64,000 bases of DNA from DASQWP01 sp050697555 (GTDB lineage: Bacteria; Actinomycetota; Thermoleophilia; Gaiellales; Gaiellaceae): assembly GCA_050697555.1 (NCBI GenBank), contig JBOHAD010000003.1, positions 1-64,000 on the forward strand. Direction: 5' to 3'. A program made the position numbers and the translations under genes. The notes under the pieces are model-generated. The model did no database searches. It was not told the DNA's origin and worked only from the letters and a program-made list of their open reading frames with translations. Positions 8,136-16,822 of this stretch are shown piece by piece; positions within the stretch are counted from its first letter, which is position 1, and each line of letters begins with the position of its first letter.

Positions 8136-9497
8136 TTAGAAGAGGGCGGGGTATCCGTTCAGCTCGCGGAAGGCGTCCTCGAGCGCGCTCATGACGCCGA
8201 GGACGACGTCCTCGCGCCCGTGCGGCGCCGTGACCTGGACGCCGACCGGGAGCCCCGCGCTCGCCCGGTCGACCTCCCGCAGCCCTTCTTCGCTCGGCTG
8301 GACGCGGGAAGCGGCGACCGTGCCGGCGGGCATGCCGAGGAGGTTGAAGAGCGCGCCGTAGCTCTGTCCTGGACGAAGCTCGACGCTCGTGCCGTGCCTC
8401 GGCGCGGGGAAGCCGAGCGGCGGGCAGACGAGCGCGTCGATCCCGGAAGCGGCGAGCGCCGCCGCGAACCGTGCCTGGTACGCGGCTACGGCGCCCAGGC
8501 TCACCTCCGAGACGCTCATGCCGGCGATCGTCCGCTCGATGCGAGGGTCGCGCTCGCTCTCGCCGAGCAGCTCCCGCAGGTGCGCGCCGCCGTCCGCCCG
8601 GAAGAGTGTCTCGAAGAGCTCGATCGCCTCTGCGACGTCGGGCGGCGTGAACGCCCGCACCTCCGCACCCCGTTCAGCGAGGGCGGCCGCGGCCTCGCGT
8701 ACGGCCCGGCCGACGGCCGGAGACGGGGTGAAGACCCCATCGTCCTCGCAGACGCCGACTGCGAGGCCGGCGATCGGGGCCGGCTCGACGGGCCCGGCAA
8801 GGACGTCGAGGACGAGGCGGAGATCGTCGACGCTCCGCGCCAGCAGACCCGCTGAGTTCTGCACCGTGCTCTGCCCGGCGAGGATGAGCTCGTCCGTCGT
8901 ACCCTCGGCCGGCAGGCGTCCGGACGTCGGCTTGAGCGCGTGGACGCCGCAGCAGTGCGCCGGGAAGCGGACGCTGCCCCCGCTGTCCGTGCCGAGGCCC
9001 AGCGGAGAGCCGCCGGCGGCGACGATCGCGCCCTCGCCGCCGCTCGACCCCCCCGGCGCCCGCTCGACGTTCCACGGGTTGTTCGTCCGGCCGTAGATCG
9101 GATTGTCAGCCTCGTTGAACCAGATGAGCTGCGCGAGGTTCGTCTTCCCGAGCACGATCGCCCCCGCCTCGCGCAGGCGCGCGACGAGCGGTGCGTCGCC
9201 GGCCGGCGCCCGGCCGGCGAGCGCGCCCACGCCCGCGGTCGCCGGCGTCCCGGCGACGTGGAAGGTCTCCTTCACCGTCACCGGAAGCCCGTGGAGAGGG
9301 CCGAGCTTTTCGCCACGGGCTCGAGCGCGGTCGGCGCCGTCCGCAGCCCGAAGCGCCTCGTCGAAGAGCGGCACGACGACGGCGTTGAGGCGCGGGTTCA
9401 CGTCCTCGATGCGGCGGACGTGCCACTCGACTGCCTCGCGCGCCGAGAGCTCGCGGAGCGCAAGACGCCCGAGAAGCTCCTGGGCGCCCGCTGTCAA
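8136..9497 (-). CDS. Amidase (amidase-signature family)
   Basis: The Ser-cisSer-Lys triad of the family is visible: Lys in LPVTVKETFHVAG, the Gly/Ser-rich loop APGGSSGGEGA, and the nucleophile segment GTDSGGSVRFPAHCCGVHALKPT. TTG at 9497 is chosen because it overlaps the upstream M24 gene's stop as TTGA, matching the coupling style seen throughout the window; that gives 453 aa, normal for the family. It would hydrolyse a carboxamide to acid plus ammonia. It is co-transcribed with the M24 protein and probably acts on a product or substrate of the same pathway. Confidence 0.9.
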   Translation of the reverse strand: MTAGAQELLGRLALRELSAREAVEWHVRRIEDVNPRLNAVVVPLFDEALRAADGADRARARGEKLGPLHGLPVTVKETFHVAGTPATAGVGALAGRAPAGDAPLVARLREAGAIVLGKTNLAQLIWFNEADNPIYGRTNNPWNVERAPGGSSGGEGAIVAAGGSPLGLGTDSGGSVRFPAHCCGVHALKPTSGRLPAEGTTDELILAGQSTVQNSAGLLARSVDDLRLVLDVLAGPVEPAPIAGLAVGVCEDDGVFTPSPAVGRAVREAAAALAERGAEVRAFTPPDVAEAIELFETLFRADGGAHLRELLGESERDPRIERTIAGMSVSEVSLGAVAAYQARFAAALAASGIDALVCPPLGFPAPRHGTSVELRPGQSYGALFNLLGMPAGTVAASRVQPSEEGLREVDRASAGLPVGVQVTAPHGREDVVLGVMSALEDAFRELNGYPALF

Positions 9498-10774
9498 CCG
9501 AGCAGCTTCGCGTCGAACGGATAGGTGCAGAGGAGCTCGGCGCCGTCCGCCGTGACGAGCACCTGATCCTCGAGCTTGACGCCGTCGGGCGCTCCGACCT
9601 CGCCCGCGTAGCACTCGAGACACAGCACCATGTTCTCCCGGATCTCGCGGTCGGGCATGATCCGCCGCGGGCCGCGGTCGTCATCGGGGTAGGGGATGCC
9701 CGGGCCCTCGTCCTCGAGCCCGGCCTGGTGCACCATCGTCGGATACTGCTGTGCCTTGTACTTCTCAGGCAGCTCAGGGGCGGCGTGCGCGAACTCCTCG
9801 AACGCCATGCCCGGGCGGACGAGGTCGACCATGCCCGTGACGCACTCGTGGGCGACGCGGTACGCCTCGCGCTGTCCCTCGAGCGGTTTGTCGCCGCAGA
9901 GGAACGTGCGTGAAACGTCGATGACGTAGCCCTCGTAGCCGTTCGCGTCCGTGTCGACGCCGACGAGGTCGCCGTCTTCCACGGCCTTTTCATGCGCCTC
10001 GCTCATCCAGGGGTTCGTGTTCTGCCCGGAGGCGACGAGGCGCGTGAAGAGGAACTCGCCGTGGCGCCTGAGGAGCGCGTTCCCCAGCACGGCGAGGAGC
10101 TCGTACTCGCGGATGCCGGGACGGATCGCCGCCTCGAATTCACCGAGGATCTCGTCCCCGATCGCGCCGTTCAGCCGGAAGAGCTCGACCTCTTGGGCCG
10201 TCTTCACTTCTCGCGCGTCGACGGTCGCCGGGCTCGAGTCGAGGACGCGGATCCTCTCCTCCTGGAGCGCGAGGAAGCCGGGCGTGTCGAGCTTGTCGAC
10301 GGCGAGCGGCTCGCCTTCGAGCCCGAGCTCGCGGAGGGTGGCGCGGATCTCGCGCGCCCATTCGCGCACCTTGTCCCAGGATTGGTCGCCGCCGAACTGC
10401 CAGCCGTACGCAGGGCGCACGTCGGCGAGGATCCGTTGCGAGACGTGGATCGAGCCGGTGTACTCGAAGAGGATCGGCGCCGCTGCCGCCGGCACGATCG
10501 CATAGCGGGCGAACGTGCCGGCGGTCCAGACGCCCATGACGTCCGTGCCGGTCGCGTAGCGGATGTTCGCCGGATTGAAGAAGAGACAGGCGGCGAGGTC
10601 GTGGCGCCTCATCATCGTCTGGAGTCGGTCGAGCCGCTCGCTCCTCAGGCGCTCGAAGTCGATGCCGCTCACGCTCGGCGCGCGCTCGTGTGGGCGAGTG
10701 TGGGGACCTGCCGTCGGGGGCTCCTCCTCGGCGCCGATTCTCACGGGCACGCGCTCTTCCGTCAAATTCATCAT
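9494..10774 (-). CDS. M24-fold metalloprotein resembling DMSP lyase DddP
   Basis: A creatinase-type N-terminal domain (FNPANIRYATGTDVMGVW) is followed by a pita-bread metal-binding domain. The ligand set reads D-T-D in VGVDTDANG, D in YVIDVSRTF, H in PTMVHQAGL, E in VLCLECYAGE and E in KLEDQVLVT. From memory of the family, DddP uses exactly this D-x-D...D...H...E...E arrangement, whereas classical Xaa-Pro peptidases lack the extra Asp and carry HGIG. The C-terminal CTYPFDAKLLG also matches DddP's ending. 426 aa. Divergent from an IclR regulator and coupled to an amidase. DddP-like paralogues without lyase activity are common, so the substrate is open. Confidence 0.8.
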   Translation of the reverse strand: MMNLTEERVPVRIGAEEEPPTAGPHTRPHERAPSVSGIDFERLRSERLDRLQTMMRRHDLAACLFFNPANIRYATGTDVMGVWTAGTFARYAIVPAAAAPILFEYTGSIHVSQRILADVRPAYGWQFGGDQSWDKVREWAREIRATLRELGLEGEPLAVDKLDTPGFLALQEERIRVLDSSPATVDAREVKTAQEVELFRLNGAIGDEILGEFEAAIRPGIREYELLAVLGNALLRRHGEFLFTRLVASGQNTNPWMSEAHEKAVEDGDLVGVDTDANGYEGYVIDVSRTFLCGDKPLEGQREAYRVAHECVTGMVDLVRPGMAFEEFAHAAPELPEKYKAQQYPTMVHQAGLEDEGPGIPYPDDDRGPRRIMPDREIRENMVLCLECYAGEVGAPDGVKLEDQVLVTADGAELLCTYPFDAKLLG

Positions 10775-10781
10775 CTGAGCT

Positions 10782-10795
10782 TATGTTGCATCATA
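10782..10795. promoter_or_regulatory. Candidate IclR operator
   Basis: In the 40-base A+T-rich gap between the divergent M24 and IclR genes lies the imperfect palindrome TATGTTGCATCATA, symmetric at 12 of 14 positions. Its position lets one regulator dimer control both promoters. IclR proteins commonly bind 13-15 bp palindromes of this kind, but the assignment is inference. Confidence 0.35.
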
Positions 10796-10814
10796 TGAAC
10801 AAGACATCTACGAT

Positions 10815-11570
10815 GTGCGCGTGAGTACGGCCGATCCAATCGGTGGCTGCCAGGCCGTCGAGCGCGCGCTCGGCATCCTCCGTCTCTTCGACGAGCGCAC
10901 GACCGAGCTCTCGGTCGCGGACGTCGCGCTCGCCCTCGGCGTGCACCGCAGCACGGCGTCGCGCCTCCTCGCAGCGCTCGCCCGGCACGGACTCCTCGAG
11001 CAGGGCGTGGCCGGCGGGCACTTCCGGCTGGGCCTCGCGCTCGTCTCGCTCGGCGGCATGGTCCTGAACCGGTTCCCCGTGCGGGCGGGCGCGCACCGGG
11101 TCCTGCGCGAGCTCCGAGACGCCACCGGCGAGACCGCGTACCTCGGGCTCCTCGACGGCCGCGAGGTCGTCTACATCGACCAGGCTTCGAGCCCGCGCGT
11201 GACGGTGAACGTCGACTGGGTCGGATGCCGCCAGAGCCTGACCGAGAGCGTCTCCGGGAGGCTCCTCCTCGCTTACCAGCCCGCCGAGCTCGCGGCCGAG
11301 CTCGGCAGCGTCGCACCGGAAACGCTCGCGGGCGGCGAGCTCGCGCTCATCCGCCGCCGCGTGTACGCGCTTCGCTTCGACGAGAGCGAGGACGGCGTCG
11401 CCGGGGTCGCGGCGCCTGTGCGCGACTACAGCGGGGCCGTTGTCGCTTCGATCTCCGTCGGCGGCCCGCGTTTTCGCATCGACCGGGAGCGCCTCGAGTC
11501 CGAGCTCGTCCCGGCGGTGTTGCGAGCGGCCTCCGACGTGTCCGAGGCGCTCGGCAGCGTGGCGGCGTGA
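10815..11570 (+). CDS. IclR family transcriptional regulator
   Basis: 251 aa. N-terminal winged helix (AVERALGILRLFDE ... DVALALGVHRSTASRLLAALARHGLLEQ). The C-terminal IclR effector domain shows ETAYLGLLDGREVVYIDQ, VGCRQSLTESVSGRLLLAY, the GVAGVAAPVRDYSGAVVASISVGGP stretch split by a beta hairpin, and the terminal helix. GTG at 10815 is used; a second GTG lies two codons later. It heads the operon with the MFS transporter and lyase-like gene and faces the M24/amidase pair, so it likely controls all four. Confidence 0.92.
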   Translation: MRVSTADPIGGCQAVERALGILRLFDERTTELSVADVALALGVHRSTASRLLAALARHGLLEQGVAGGHFRLGLALVSLGGMVLNRFPVRAGAHRVLRELRDATGETAYLGLLDGREVVYIDQASSPRVTVNVDWVGCRQSLTESVSGRLLLAYQPAELAAELGSVAPETLAGGELALIRRRVYALRFDESEDGVAGVAAPVRDYSGAVVASISVGGPRFRIDRERLESELVPAVLRAASDVSEALGSVAA

Positions 11571-12766
11571 GCCCGGTGGCTCTCCCGCGCCGCTTCTACG
11601 CCGTCGCCGTCTGCGCCGGGATCGCGACCGGGAACCTCTGGGTCGGAATCCCGCTCTTCGCGTCCGGGTCCGGCCGCTCTGCCGGCTTCGCAGGAGCCCT
11701 GCTCGCGGCCGCTACGGTGGCGACCGCCGCCGGTGCGCTCGCCGCCAACCCGCTTCTCGCGCGGCTGCGGCTGCCGCGCGAGCTGCTCGCCGTCGCGCTC
11801 GCTGTGACCGGCGCGGGTCACTTCCTGCTCATCGTCCCGGCCGAGCTCGGACTCGTCGCCGGCGCGCTCGTCGCCGGTGTCGCGACGGGCCTCTTCTGGG
11901 TCGGAAGCCACGTCCTCCTCGCCACCCGCTCGGGCTCGTCCGGCTCCGAGCAGGACTTCCTGGCGCACTACGCTCTGTTCACAGTCGGCGCGGTGGCGGG
12001 AGCGGCGCTGACCGGCTTCGGCGCCTCTGCGGTCCAGTGGGCGGGGATCTCGCAGGCGGCGAGCGTGCGGCTCACCTTCGCTCTCGGTCTCGCGGGCGCA
12101 ATCTCCGCGCTCGTCCTCTGGCTTCCGTGCGTCGCGCGCGGGCGCGAGCCGGCGCCGGTGATGGAACGGCTGACGCTCGGGTTGCCGGCACGGGGCCTCG
12201 CGGTCCAGCTTCCAGATCTCCTGCTCGTCTCCGCGCACGGCCTCATGCTCCCACTTGCGCCCCTCGTCCTGGCCGACGATTTCGGCTTCTCGCCGTTTGC
12301 GATCGGCCTCGTCGCCGCGGCCGTGTCGGTTGCGAAGATCGGCGGCGTCTTCACGGCGCGGGCCGTCGTTCGCTCGAGCGGGGCGCGCACGGCGATCCTC
12401 TCCTTCCTCGCGGTCGCCTCAGTGCTCAGCCTCTTCCTCGGCGTCGCCGGCAGCGCAGCCCTCTTCGTCGTGGCGCTGCTCGGAATCGCCCTCGTGACGC
12501 TCGGGGTCTGGCCGTTGATCGTCGACGCCGCTCTTGCGCGCATTGAGCCCGACAGCCGCGGCGGCGTCACGGTCGCCTGGCACGCCCGTGAGTACGCCGT
12601 GATCGCGCTCGCGACCGCGCTCGCCGGCTGGCTCCTGCAGTCCTTCCGCGATCCGACGCCGCTCTTCGTGCTCGCGGCCCTCCTGCTCGCCTTCTCGGTT
12701 GCCGCCTCGACGGCCGTGCTGCGACGGCCCGTTCACCTCCCGCAGGCCACGGCGTGCGAAGCTTGA
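11567..12766 (+). CDS. Major facilitator superfamily transporter
   Basis: 399 aa, GTG at 11567 overlapping the IclR stop (GTGA). About twelve hydrophobic segments arranged as two six-helix halves separated by the basic loop CVARGREPAPVMERLT. The N-half carries GIATGNLWVGIPLF and a weak motif-A equivalent; the C-half starts with PDLLLVSAHGLMLPLAPLVL. Transport direction and substrate are not evident. Encoded directly before the lyase-like protein (1-base gap), it most likely imports that protein's substrate or exports its product. Confidence 0.88.
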   Translation: MSPVALPRRFYAVAVCAGIATGNLWVGIPLFASGSGRSAGFAGALLAAATVATAAGALAANPLLARLRLPRELLAVALAVTGAGHFLLIVPAELGLVAGALVAGVATGLFWVGSHVLLATRSGSSGSEQDFLAHYALFTVGAVAGAALTGFGASAVQWAGISQAASVRLTFALGLAGAISALVLWLPCVARGREPAPVMERLTLGLPARGLAVQLPDLLLVSAHGLMLPLAPLVLADDFGFSPFAIGLVAAAVSVAKIGGVFTARAVVRSSGARTAILSFLAVASVLSLFLGVAGSAALFVVALLGIALVTLGVWPLIVDAALARIEPDSRGGVTVAWHAREYAVIALATALAGWLLQSFRDPTPLFVLAALLLAFSVAASTAVLRRPVHLPQATACEA

Positions 12767-12767
12767 C

Positions 12768-14159
12768 GTGATCGTCCTCGCGCGCCGCGCGGACATCGAC
12801 CTCGACGCGCTCCTGCGCGTCGCCTGGCGGGGCGAGGGCGTGCGCATCGGGCCGGCGGCGCTCGAGCGCATCGGCGAGTGCCGCCGCTCCTTCCTCGAGC
12901 TGATCGATTCGGATCCCGCCATCACCGTCTACGGCGTCACGAGCGGGTACGGCGATCGCGCCGCCGTCAGGCTCACCGCCGAGGAGCGCAAGCAGCAGGC
13001 CTCGCGCCCCCCGGTCGCCGGCGCATCCTTCGGGGAGCCGCTCCCGGAGCGCGTCACGCGCGGAATCGTCCTCGCACGGCTCGCCAACTTCCTGGAAGGG
13101 CACGGCGCAGTGCGGCCGGAGCTCGCCGAGGCGGTGGCGGGGATGCTCGACGGCGGCCGGCTTCCCCCGGTGCCGGCGCAGGGCAACGGTGGCGCCGGGG
13201 AGATTTTGGCGCTCGGGCATCTCTTCCACGACCTGGGTCGGCGCCTCGGGCTCGAGGAGAAGGAGTCGCTCGCGCTCGTCAACGGCTCGCCGTGCGCCGC
13301 GGCGCTCGTCGGCGACGCGGCGCTGGAGGCACGCGGCCGGCTGCGGCTCGCGCACGAGGCCTTCGCACTCTCGGCGGAAGCCTTCCGTGCGCCCCTCGAG
13401 GCGTACTCCGCCGAGCTCGCGGAGCTCTGGGGCGATGAGCACGAGACGGCCGCCCTGGGCGCGCTGGGGGCTCTCCTCGAGGGCTCCAGCGGCGAGCGCC
13501 GCGCCTACCAGGCCCCGGTCAGCTACCGCATCCTGCCCCGTCTGCTGGGGCAGGCGCACCGTGCTTTTGCCGAGGCCGAGCGGGCGGCGGAGATCTCGCT
13601 TCGCTCCGTCTCCGACAACCCGGTGTACGTGCCGCCGGACGGCGACCATCCGCTCGGGCGCGTCTGGAGCACGGGCGGCTATCACAATGCCCAGGCGCCG
13701 CCAGCCCTCGATGGCCTCGCTGCCGCCTGGGCCGACCTGGCTGCCCTGGCCGAGAGCCAGATGGAGAAGCTCCTGCTCGACGAGCGGGCCGCGGAGAACC
13801 TCCGCCACCTGATCATGGTCGAGGTGGGCTGGGCCGAGGAGGCCCGCCATGCCGCCCAGCGAACGCTCCTCCCGCGAGGAGGCTTCGGCCAGAACGACGT
13901 CGGCGCCCCGAGCTTCCTCGCCTGGGGGAGGGAGCGCGCCGCCGGCGCCGCGCTCGACGCCGCGCTGGCCGTCCTCTCCGTCACGGCCTCGCAGGCGCTC
14001 TGGGTCGGCGAGGAGGAGCCCGCGCCTCCGCTCGCGGGCTTCCTCGCGGGCGTGCGCGAGCTCTTTCCTCCGGCGAGCGAGATCCGTCCCTACGGAGACG
14101 AGCTCGGACGCCTCGCGGACGCGTTCACCACCCGGATATTCGGGCACCTCCCAGCGTAG
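12768..14159 (+). CDS. Histidine/phenylalanine ammonia-lyase-fold protein lacking the MIO-forming serine
   Basis: 463 aa from GTG 12768, one base after the MFS stop. The fold is recognisable along its length: catalytic-loop Tyr55 in YGVTSGYGDRA, the GEPLP loop, LALVNGSPCAAALVG (cf. LALLNGTQ), VSDNPVYVPPDG (cf. TDNPL), STGGYHNAQAPPALDGLAAA (cf. SGGNFHG) and AESQMEKLL. In active family members an Ala-Ser-Gly triad cyclises into the MIO electrophile; here the equivalent residues 142-144 read Gly-Ala-Gly (context QGNGGAGEILALGH). The QDxYSLR motif is also altered (QAPVSYR), and the segment between the MIO loop and LALVNG is short. Either a pseudoenzyme, a lyase using other chemistry, or a mutase-like variant. 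Confidence 0.82.
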   Translation: MIVLARRADIDLDALLRVAWRGEGVRIGPAALERIGECRRSFLELIDSDPAITVYGVTSGYGDRAAVRLTAEERKQQASRPPVAGASFGEPLPERVTRGIVLARLANFLEGHGAVRPELAEAVAGMLDGGRLPPVPAQGNGGAGEILALGHLFHDLGRRLGLEEKESLALVNGSPCAAALVGDAALEARGRLRLAHEAFALSAEAFRAPLEAYSAELAELWGDEHETAALGALGALLEGSSGERRAYQAPVSYRILPRLLGQAHRAFAEAERAAEISLRSVSDNPVYVPPDGDHPLGRVWSTGGYHNAQAPPALDGLAAAWADLAALAESQMEKLLLDERAAENLRHLIMVEVGWAEEARHAAQRTLLPRGGFGQNDVGAPSFLAWGRERAAGAALDAALAVLSVTASQALWVGEEEPAPPLAGFLAGVRELFPPASEIRPYGDELGRLADAFTTRIFGHLPA

Positions 14160-14169
14160 ACCGCCGGGC

Positions 14170-14742
14170 TCACCCGGCGGCACGCCCGATCGTCAGGGGC
14201 GTGTCGCTCAGGTCGATGGCCTTGACGGACTCGCCGCCGCGCTCGTCGTGGAAGCTGCGAACGCGCATCACCGCCCCGGGCTCGACGGCGGCCGGGAGCC
14301 TGAACTCGAGCCGCCGCCGCGACTCCGACTGCGTGACCGTGAAGTCGTCCGAGACGAACTCGTAGCGGTCGTCCAGGGCCCCCGGGCCGTGGCGGATCCA
14401 GAGCTCGCGGCGCGTGACGTCGTCCAGGAGCGTGTCGATCTCGGCGATGAGCACGCGCCCGTCCATCTCGTACTCGATCGTGAACGTGCAGCTCGGGCAG
14501 ATCTGCGGTGGGTCGAGGAACTCGATGTAGCCCTCGACTCCGTCGCCCTTGCTCCTCGAGCCGAACTCGACGATGTCCATGAACTCCCACGGGTTCTGGT
14601 TCCCGAAATAGCGCAGGTCGCCGTCCGGGTCCCGCCCGACGGTGAGCGGGCCCTCCTCGTCGCCGCAGGCCGCGAGCGCCGGTGCGAGGAAGACGAGCGC
14701 GAGGGCGAGCGCGAGCGGCCTACCTGGCAGCTTCCTGGGCAT
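14170..14742 (-). CDS. Hypothetical secreted lipoprotein
   Basis: 190 aa with a clear lipoprotein signal (PLALALALVFLAPALAACGDEE; cleavage before Cys). The mature part is polar and beta-rich, with one CPSC pair (PPQICPSCTFTIEYE) that could form a disulfide or bind metal. It is the last gene of the peptide-importer operon and overlaps the ATPase gene by 23 bases. The family is not recognised. Position suggests an accessory envelope component of the importer, but nothing in the sequence proves that. Confidence 0.65.
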   Translation of the reverse strand: MPRKLPGRPLALALALVFLAPALAACGDEEGPLTVGRDPDGDLRYFGNQNPWEFMDIVEFGSRSKGDGVEGYIEFLDPPQICPSCTFTIEYEMDGRVLIAEIDTLLDDVTRRELWIRHGPGALDDRYEFVSDDFTVTQSESRRRLEFRLPAAVEPGAVMRVRSFHDERGGESVKAIDLSDTPLTIGRAAG

Positions 14743-16822
14743 CGAGCACCGGCTCGAGGGCGGCGAGGTACCCGGGCTCGTGGTGGCAGAGGACGACGTG
14801 GCGGTCGCCCAGCTGCCGGAGCGGCGGATCGGTGTGGCAGATGTCCCCGATGTAGTGCGGGCAGCGCGTGTGGAACACGCATCCCTCGGGCGGGTCGAGC
14901 GCCGAGGGGATGTTGCCCGAGAGGCGGACCTTCTTCGGCTCGACCGACGGGTCGGGCAGCGGCACCGCCGACAGGAGCGCTTCGGTGTACGGGTGATAGG
15001 GGGGATCGAAGAACGCCGAGGCGGGCCCGTACTCGACGATGCGCCCGAGGTACATGACGGCGATCGTGTCGGCCAAGTAGCGCACGACGGAGAGGTCGTG
15101 GCTGATGAGGATGAACGCGGTCCTGTTCTTCGCCTGGATCTCGAGCAGGAGGTTCAGCACCGCTGCCTGCACGGAGACGTCGAGGGCCGAGGTGGGCTCG
15201 TCGGCCACGATCAGGTCGGGATTGCCGGCGAGCGCGCGGGCGAGTGCGACGCGCTGCTTCTCGCCGCCCGAGAGCTGGCGCGGCAGACGGTCGTAGTAGC
15301 GCTGGCCGAGCTTGACCGAGTCGAGGAGCTCGATCACTCTTCCCCGCACGTCCGAGCGTGGCGTATCCGTCAGCTTGAGCACGCTTCGGCCGATCGCCGC
15401 CCCCACGGTCACGGATGGGTTCAGCGTCGAGTCCGGGTTCTGGAAGACCATCTGGAGGAGCTTGAGCGTCTTCCGCGAGCGCGATCCGACTCCGCCCGCG
15501 AGGTCGAGGCCGACGAACTCGATCCTTCCGCCGGTGAGCGGCTCGAGGCCGAGGATCGTCTTGGCGACCGTGCTCTTGCCCGACCCGGACTCGCCGACGA
15601 GACCGAGAGTCTCGCCGGCCCTGAGGGACAGGTTCACGTGGTCCGCCGCCTTCACGTACTTCTTGTCGAACCCGAAGATCCCGGCCGCGGAGCGGCCCCT
15701 GTGCGCGTAGTACGTCCTCAGGTCGTCGACCTCGAGGATCGACTCTCCCGTCAGCTCGAGGACGGGCGGAGGCGGGGGCTTCTTGCTCGCGTCGAGCGAT
15801 TTCGTCCCGCTCGCGATCGCCTCGGCGTGATGGCAGCGAACGGCGTGCGTGTCCGTGAGTCTGCGGAAGTCGGGATGCTCGTCGCGGGAGCGGTCGTCAC
15901 CGTAGGGGCAGCGCGGCTCGAAGAGGCAGCCGGGTGGCAGGGCGGCAGGGGAGGGCACGACGCCGACGATCGGCTCGAGGGCGGCGTCCTTCTTGGAGAC
16001 GCCGCTGCGAGGGATAGCGACGAGGAGCCCCCGCGTGTAAGGGTGGCGTGGGGCGTGGAAGATCTCGTCGACGGGAGCCTCCTCGACGATCTCGCCTGCA
16101 TACATGACGGCGACCCGGTCGGCGATCCGCGCGACGACGCCCAGGTCGTGCGTGATGAAGAGGACGGCGGTGTTGAAGTCGTTCTTGATCGCGTCGACGA
16201 GGTCGAGGATCGTCGCCTCGATCGTGACGTCGAGGGCGGTCGTCGGCTCGTCCATGATCAAGAGGGCGGGGTTGTTGAGCAGGCCGCCCGCGATGATGAC
16301 CCGCTGCTGCTGGCCGCCGGAGAGCTGGTGCGTGTAGCGATCCATCATCCCGCGCGCGTCCGGCATGCGCACCTGCTCGAGCATGGCCACGCAGCGTTTG
16401 AACGCCTCTTCGCGGGAGATCTCGTTGTGCTCGGTGAGGATCTCCGTCAGCTGCTTCCCGATCCGCATCGAAGGGTTCAGCGCCGACATCGGATCCTGGT
16501 AGACCATCGAGACGTTCTTGCCGCGAATCGCGCGCAGCTGCTTCTCGGAGAGACCGGTGATGTCGCGGCCGAGGAACTCGATCGAGCCGCTCGTGACCTT
16601 GCCGTTCTTGCCGAGGAAGCCGATGAGCCCGTAGGCGACGGTCGTCTTGCCGCAGCCGGATTCGCCGACGAGCGCGAGCGTCTCGCCCCGGCGCAGGTCG
16701 AAGCTGACCTCGCGGACGGCGGAGACGTCCCCGTAGCGGGTCTCGTAGTCGATCGCGAGGTTGCTGACCCGGACGACGAGATCCGACGACAGCCCTGTCT
16801 CGGTCGGCAACGTGGCGGTCAT
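14720..16822 (-). CDS. Fused dipeptide/oligopeptide ABC ATP-binding protein (DppD-DppF type)
   Basis: ATG at 16822 overlaps the permease stop (ATGA), giving 700 aa. Two complete oligopeptide-type ABC domains are joined in one chain: Walker A GESGCGKTT and GESGSGKST, signatures LSGGQQQRV and LSGGEKQRV, Walker B LLIMDEPTTALD and LIVADEPTSALD. Each is followed by the C-terminal oligopeptide-transporter extension with its Cys-rich tail (FEPRCPYGDD; FHTRCPHYIGDIC). DppD and DppF are usually separate proteins, so this is a fusion, as seen in several actinobacteria. It energises the importer formed with the two permeases. Confidence 0.93.
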   Translation of the reverse strand: MTATLPTETGLSSDLVVRVSNLAIDYETRYGDVSAVREVSFDLRRGETLALVGESGCGKTTVAYGLIGFLGKNGKVTSGSIEFLGRDITGLSEKQLRAIRGKNVSMVYQDPMSALNPSMRIGKQLTEILTEHNEISREEAFKRCVAMLEQVRMPDARGMMDRYTHQLSGGQQQRVIIAGGLLNNPALLIMDEPTTALDVTIEATILDLVDAIKNDFNTAVLFITHDLGVVARIADRVAVMYAGEIVEEAPVDEIFHAPRHPYTRGLLVAIPRSGVSKKDAALEPIVGVVPSPAALPPGCLFEPRCPYGDDRSRDEHPDFRRLTDTHAVRCHHAEAIASGTKSLDASKKPPPPPVLELTGESILEVDDLRTYYAHRGRSAAGIFGFDKKYVKAADHVNLSLRAGETLGLVGESGSGKSTVAKTILGLEPLTGGRIEFVGLDLAGGVGSRSRKTLKLLQMVFQNPDSTLNPSVTVGAAIGRSVLKLTDTPRSDVRGRVIELLDSVKLGQRYYDRLPRQLSGGEKQRVALARALAGNPDLIVADEPTSALDVSVQAAVLNLLLEIQAKNRTAFILISHDLSVVRYLADTIAVMYLGRIVEYGPASAFFDPPYHPYTEALLSAVPLPDPSVEPKKVRLSGNIPSALDPPEGCVFHTRCPHYIGDICHTDPPLRQLGDRHVVLCHHEPGYLAALEPVLDAQEAAR

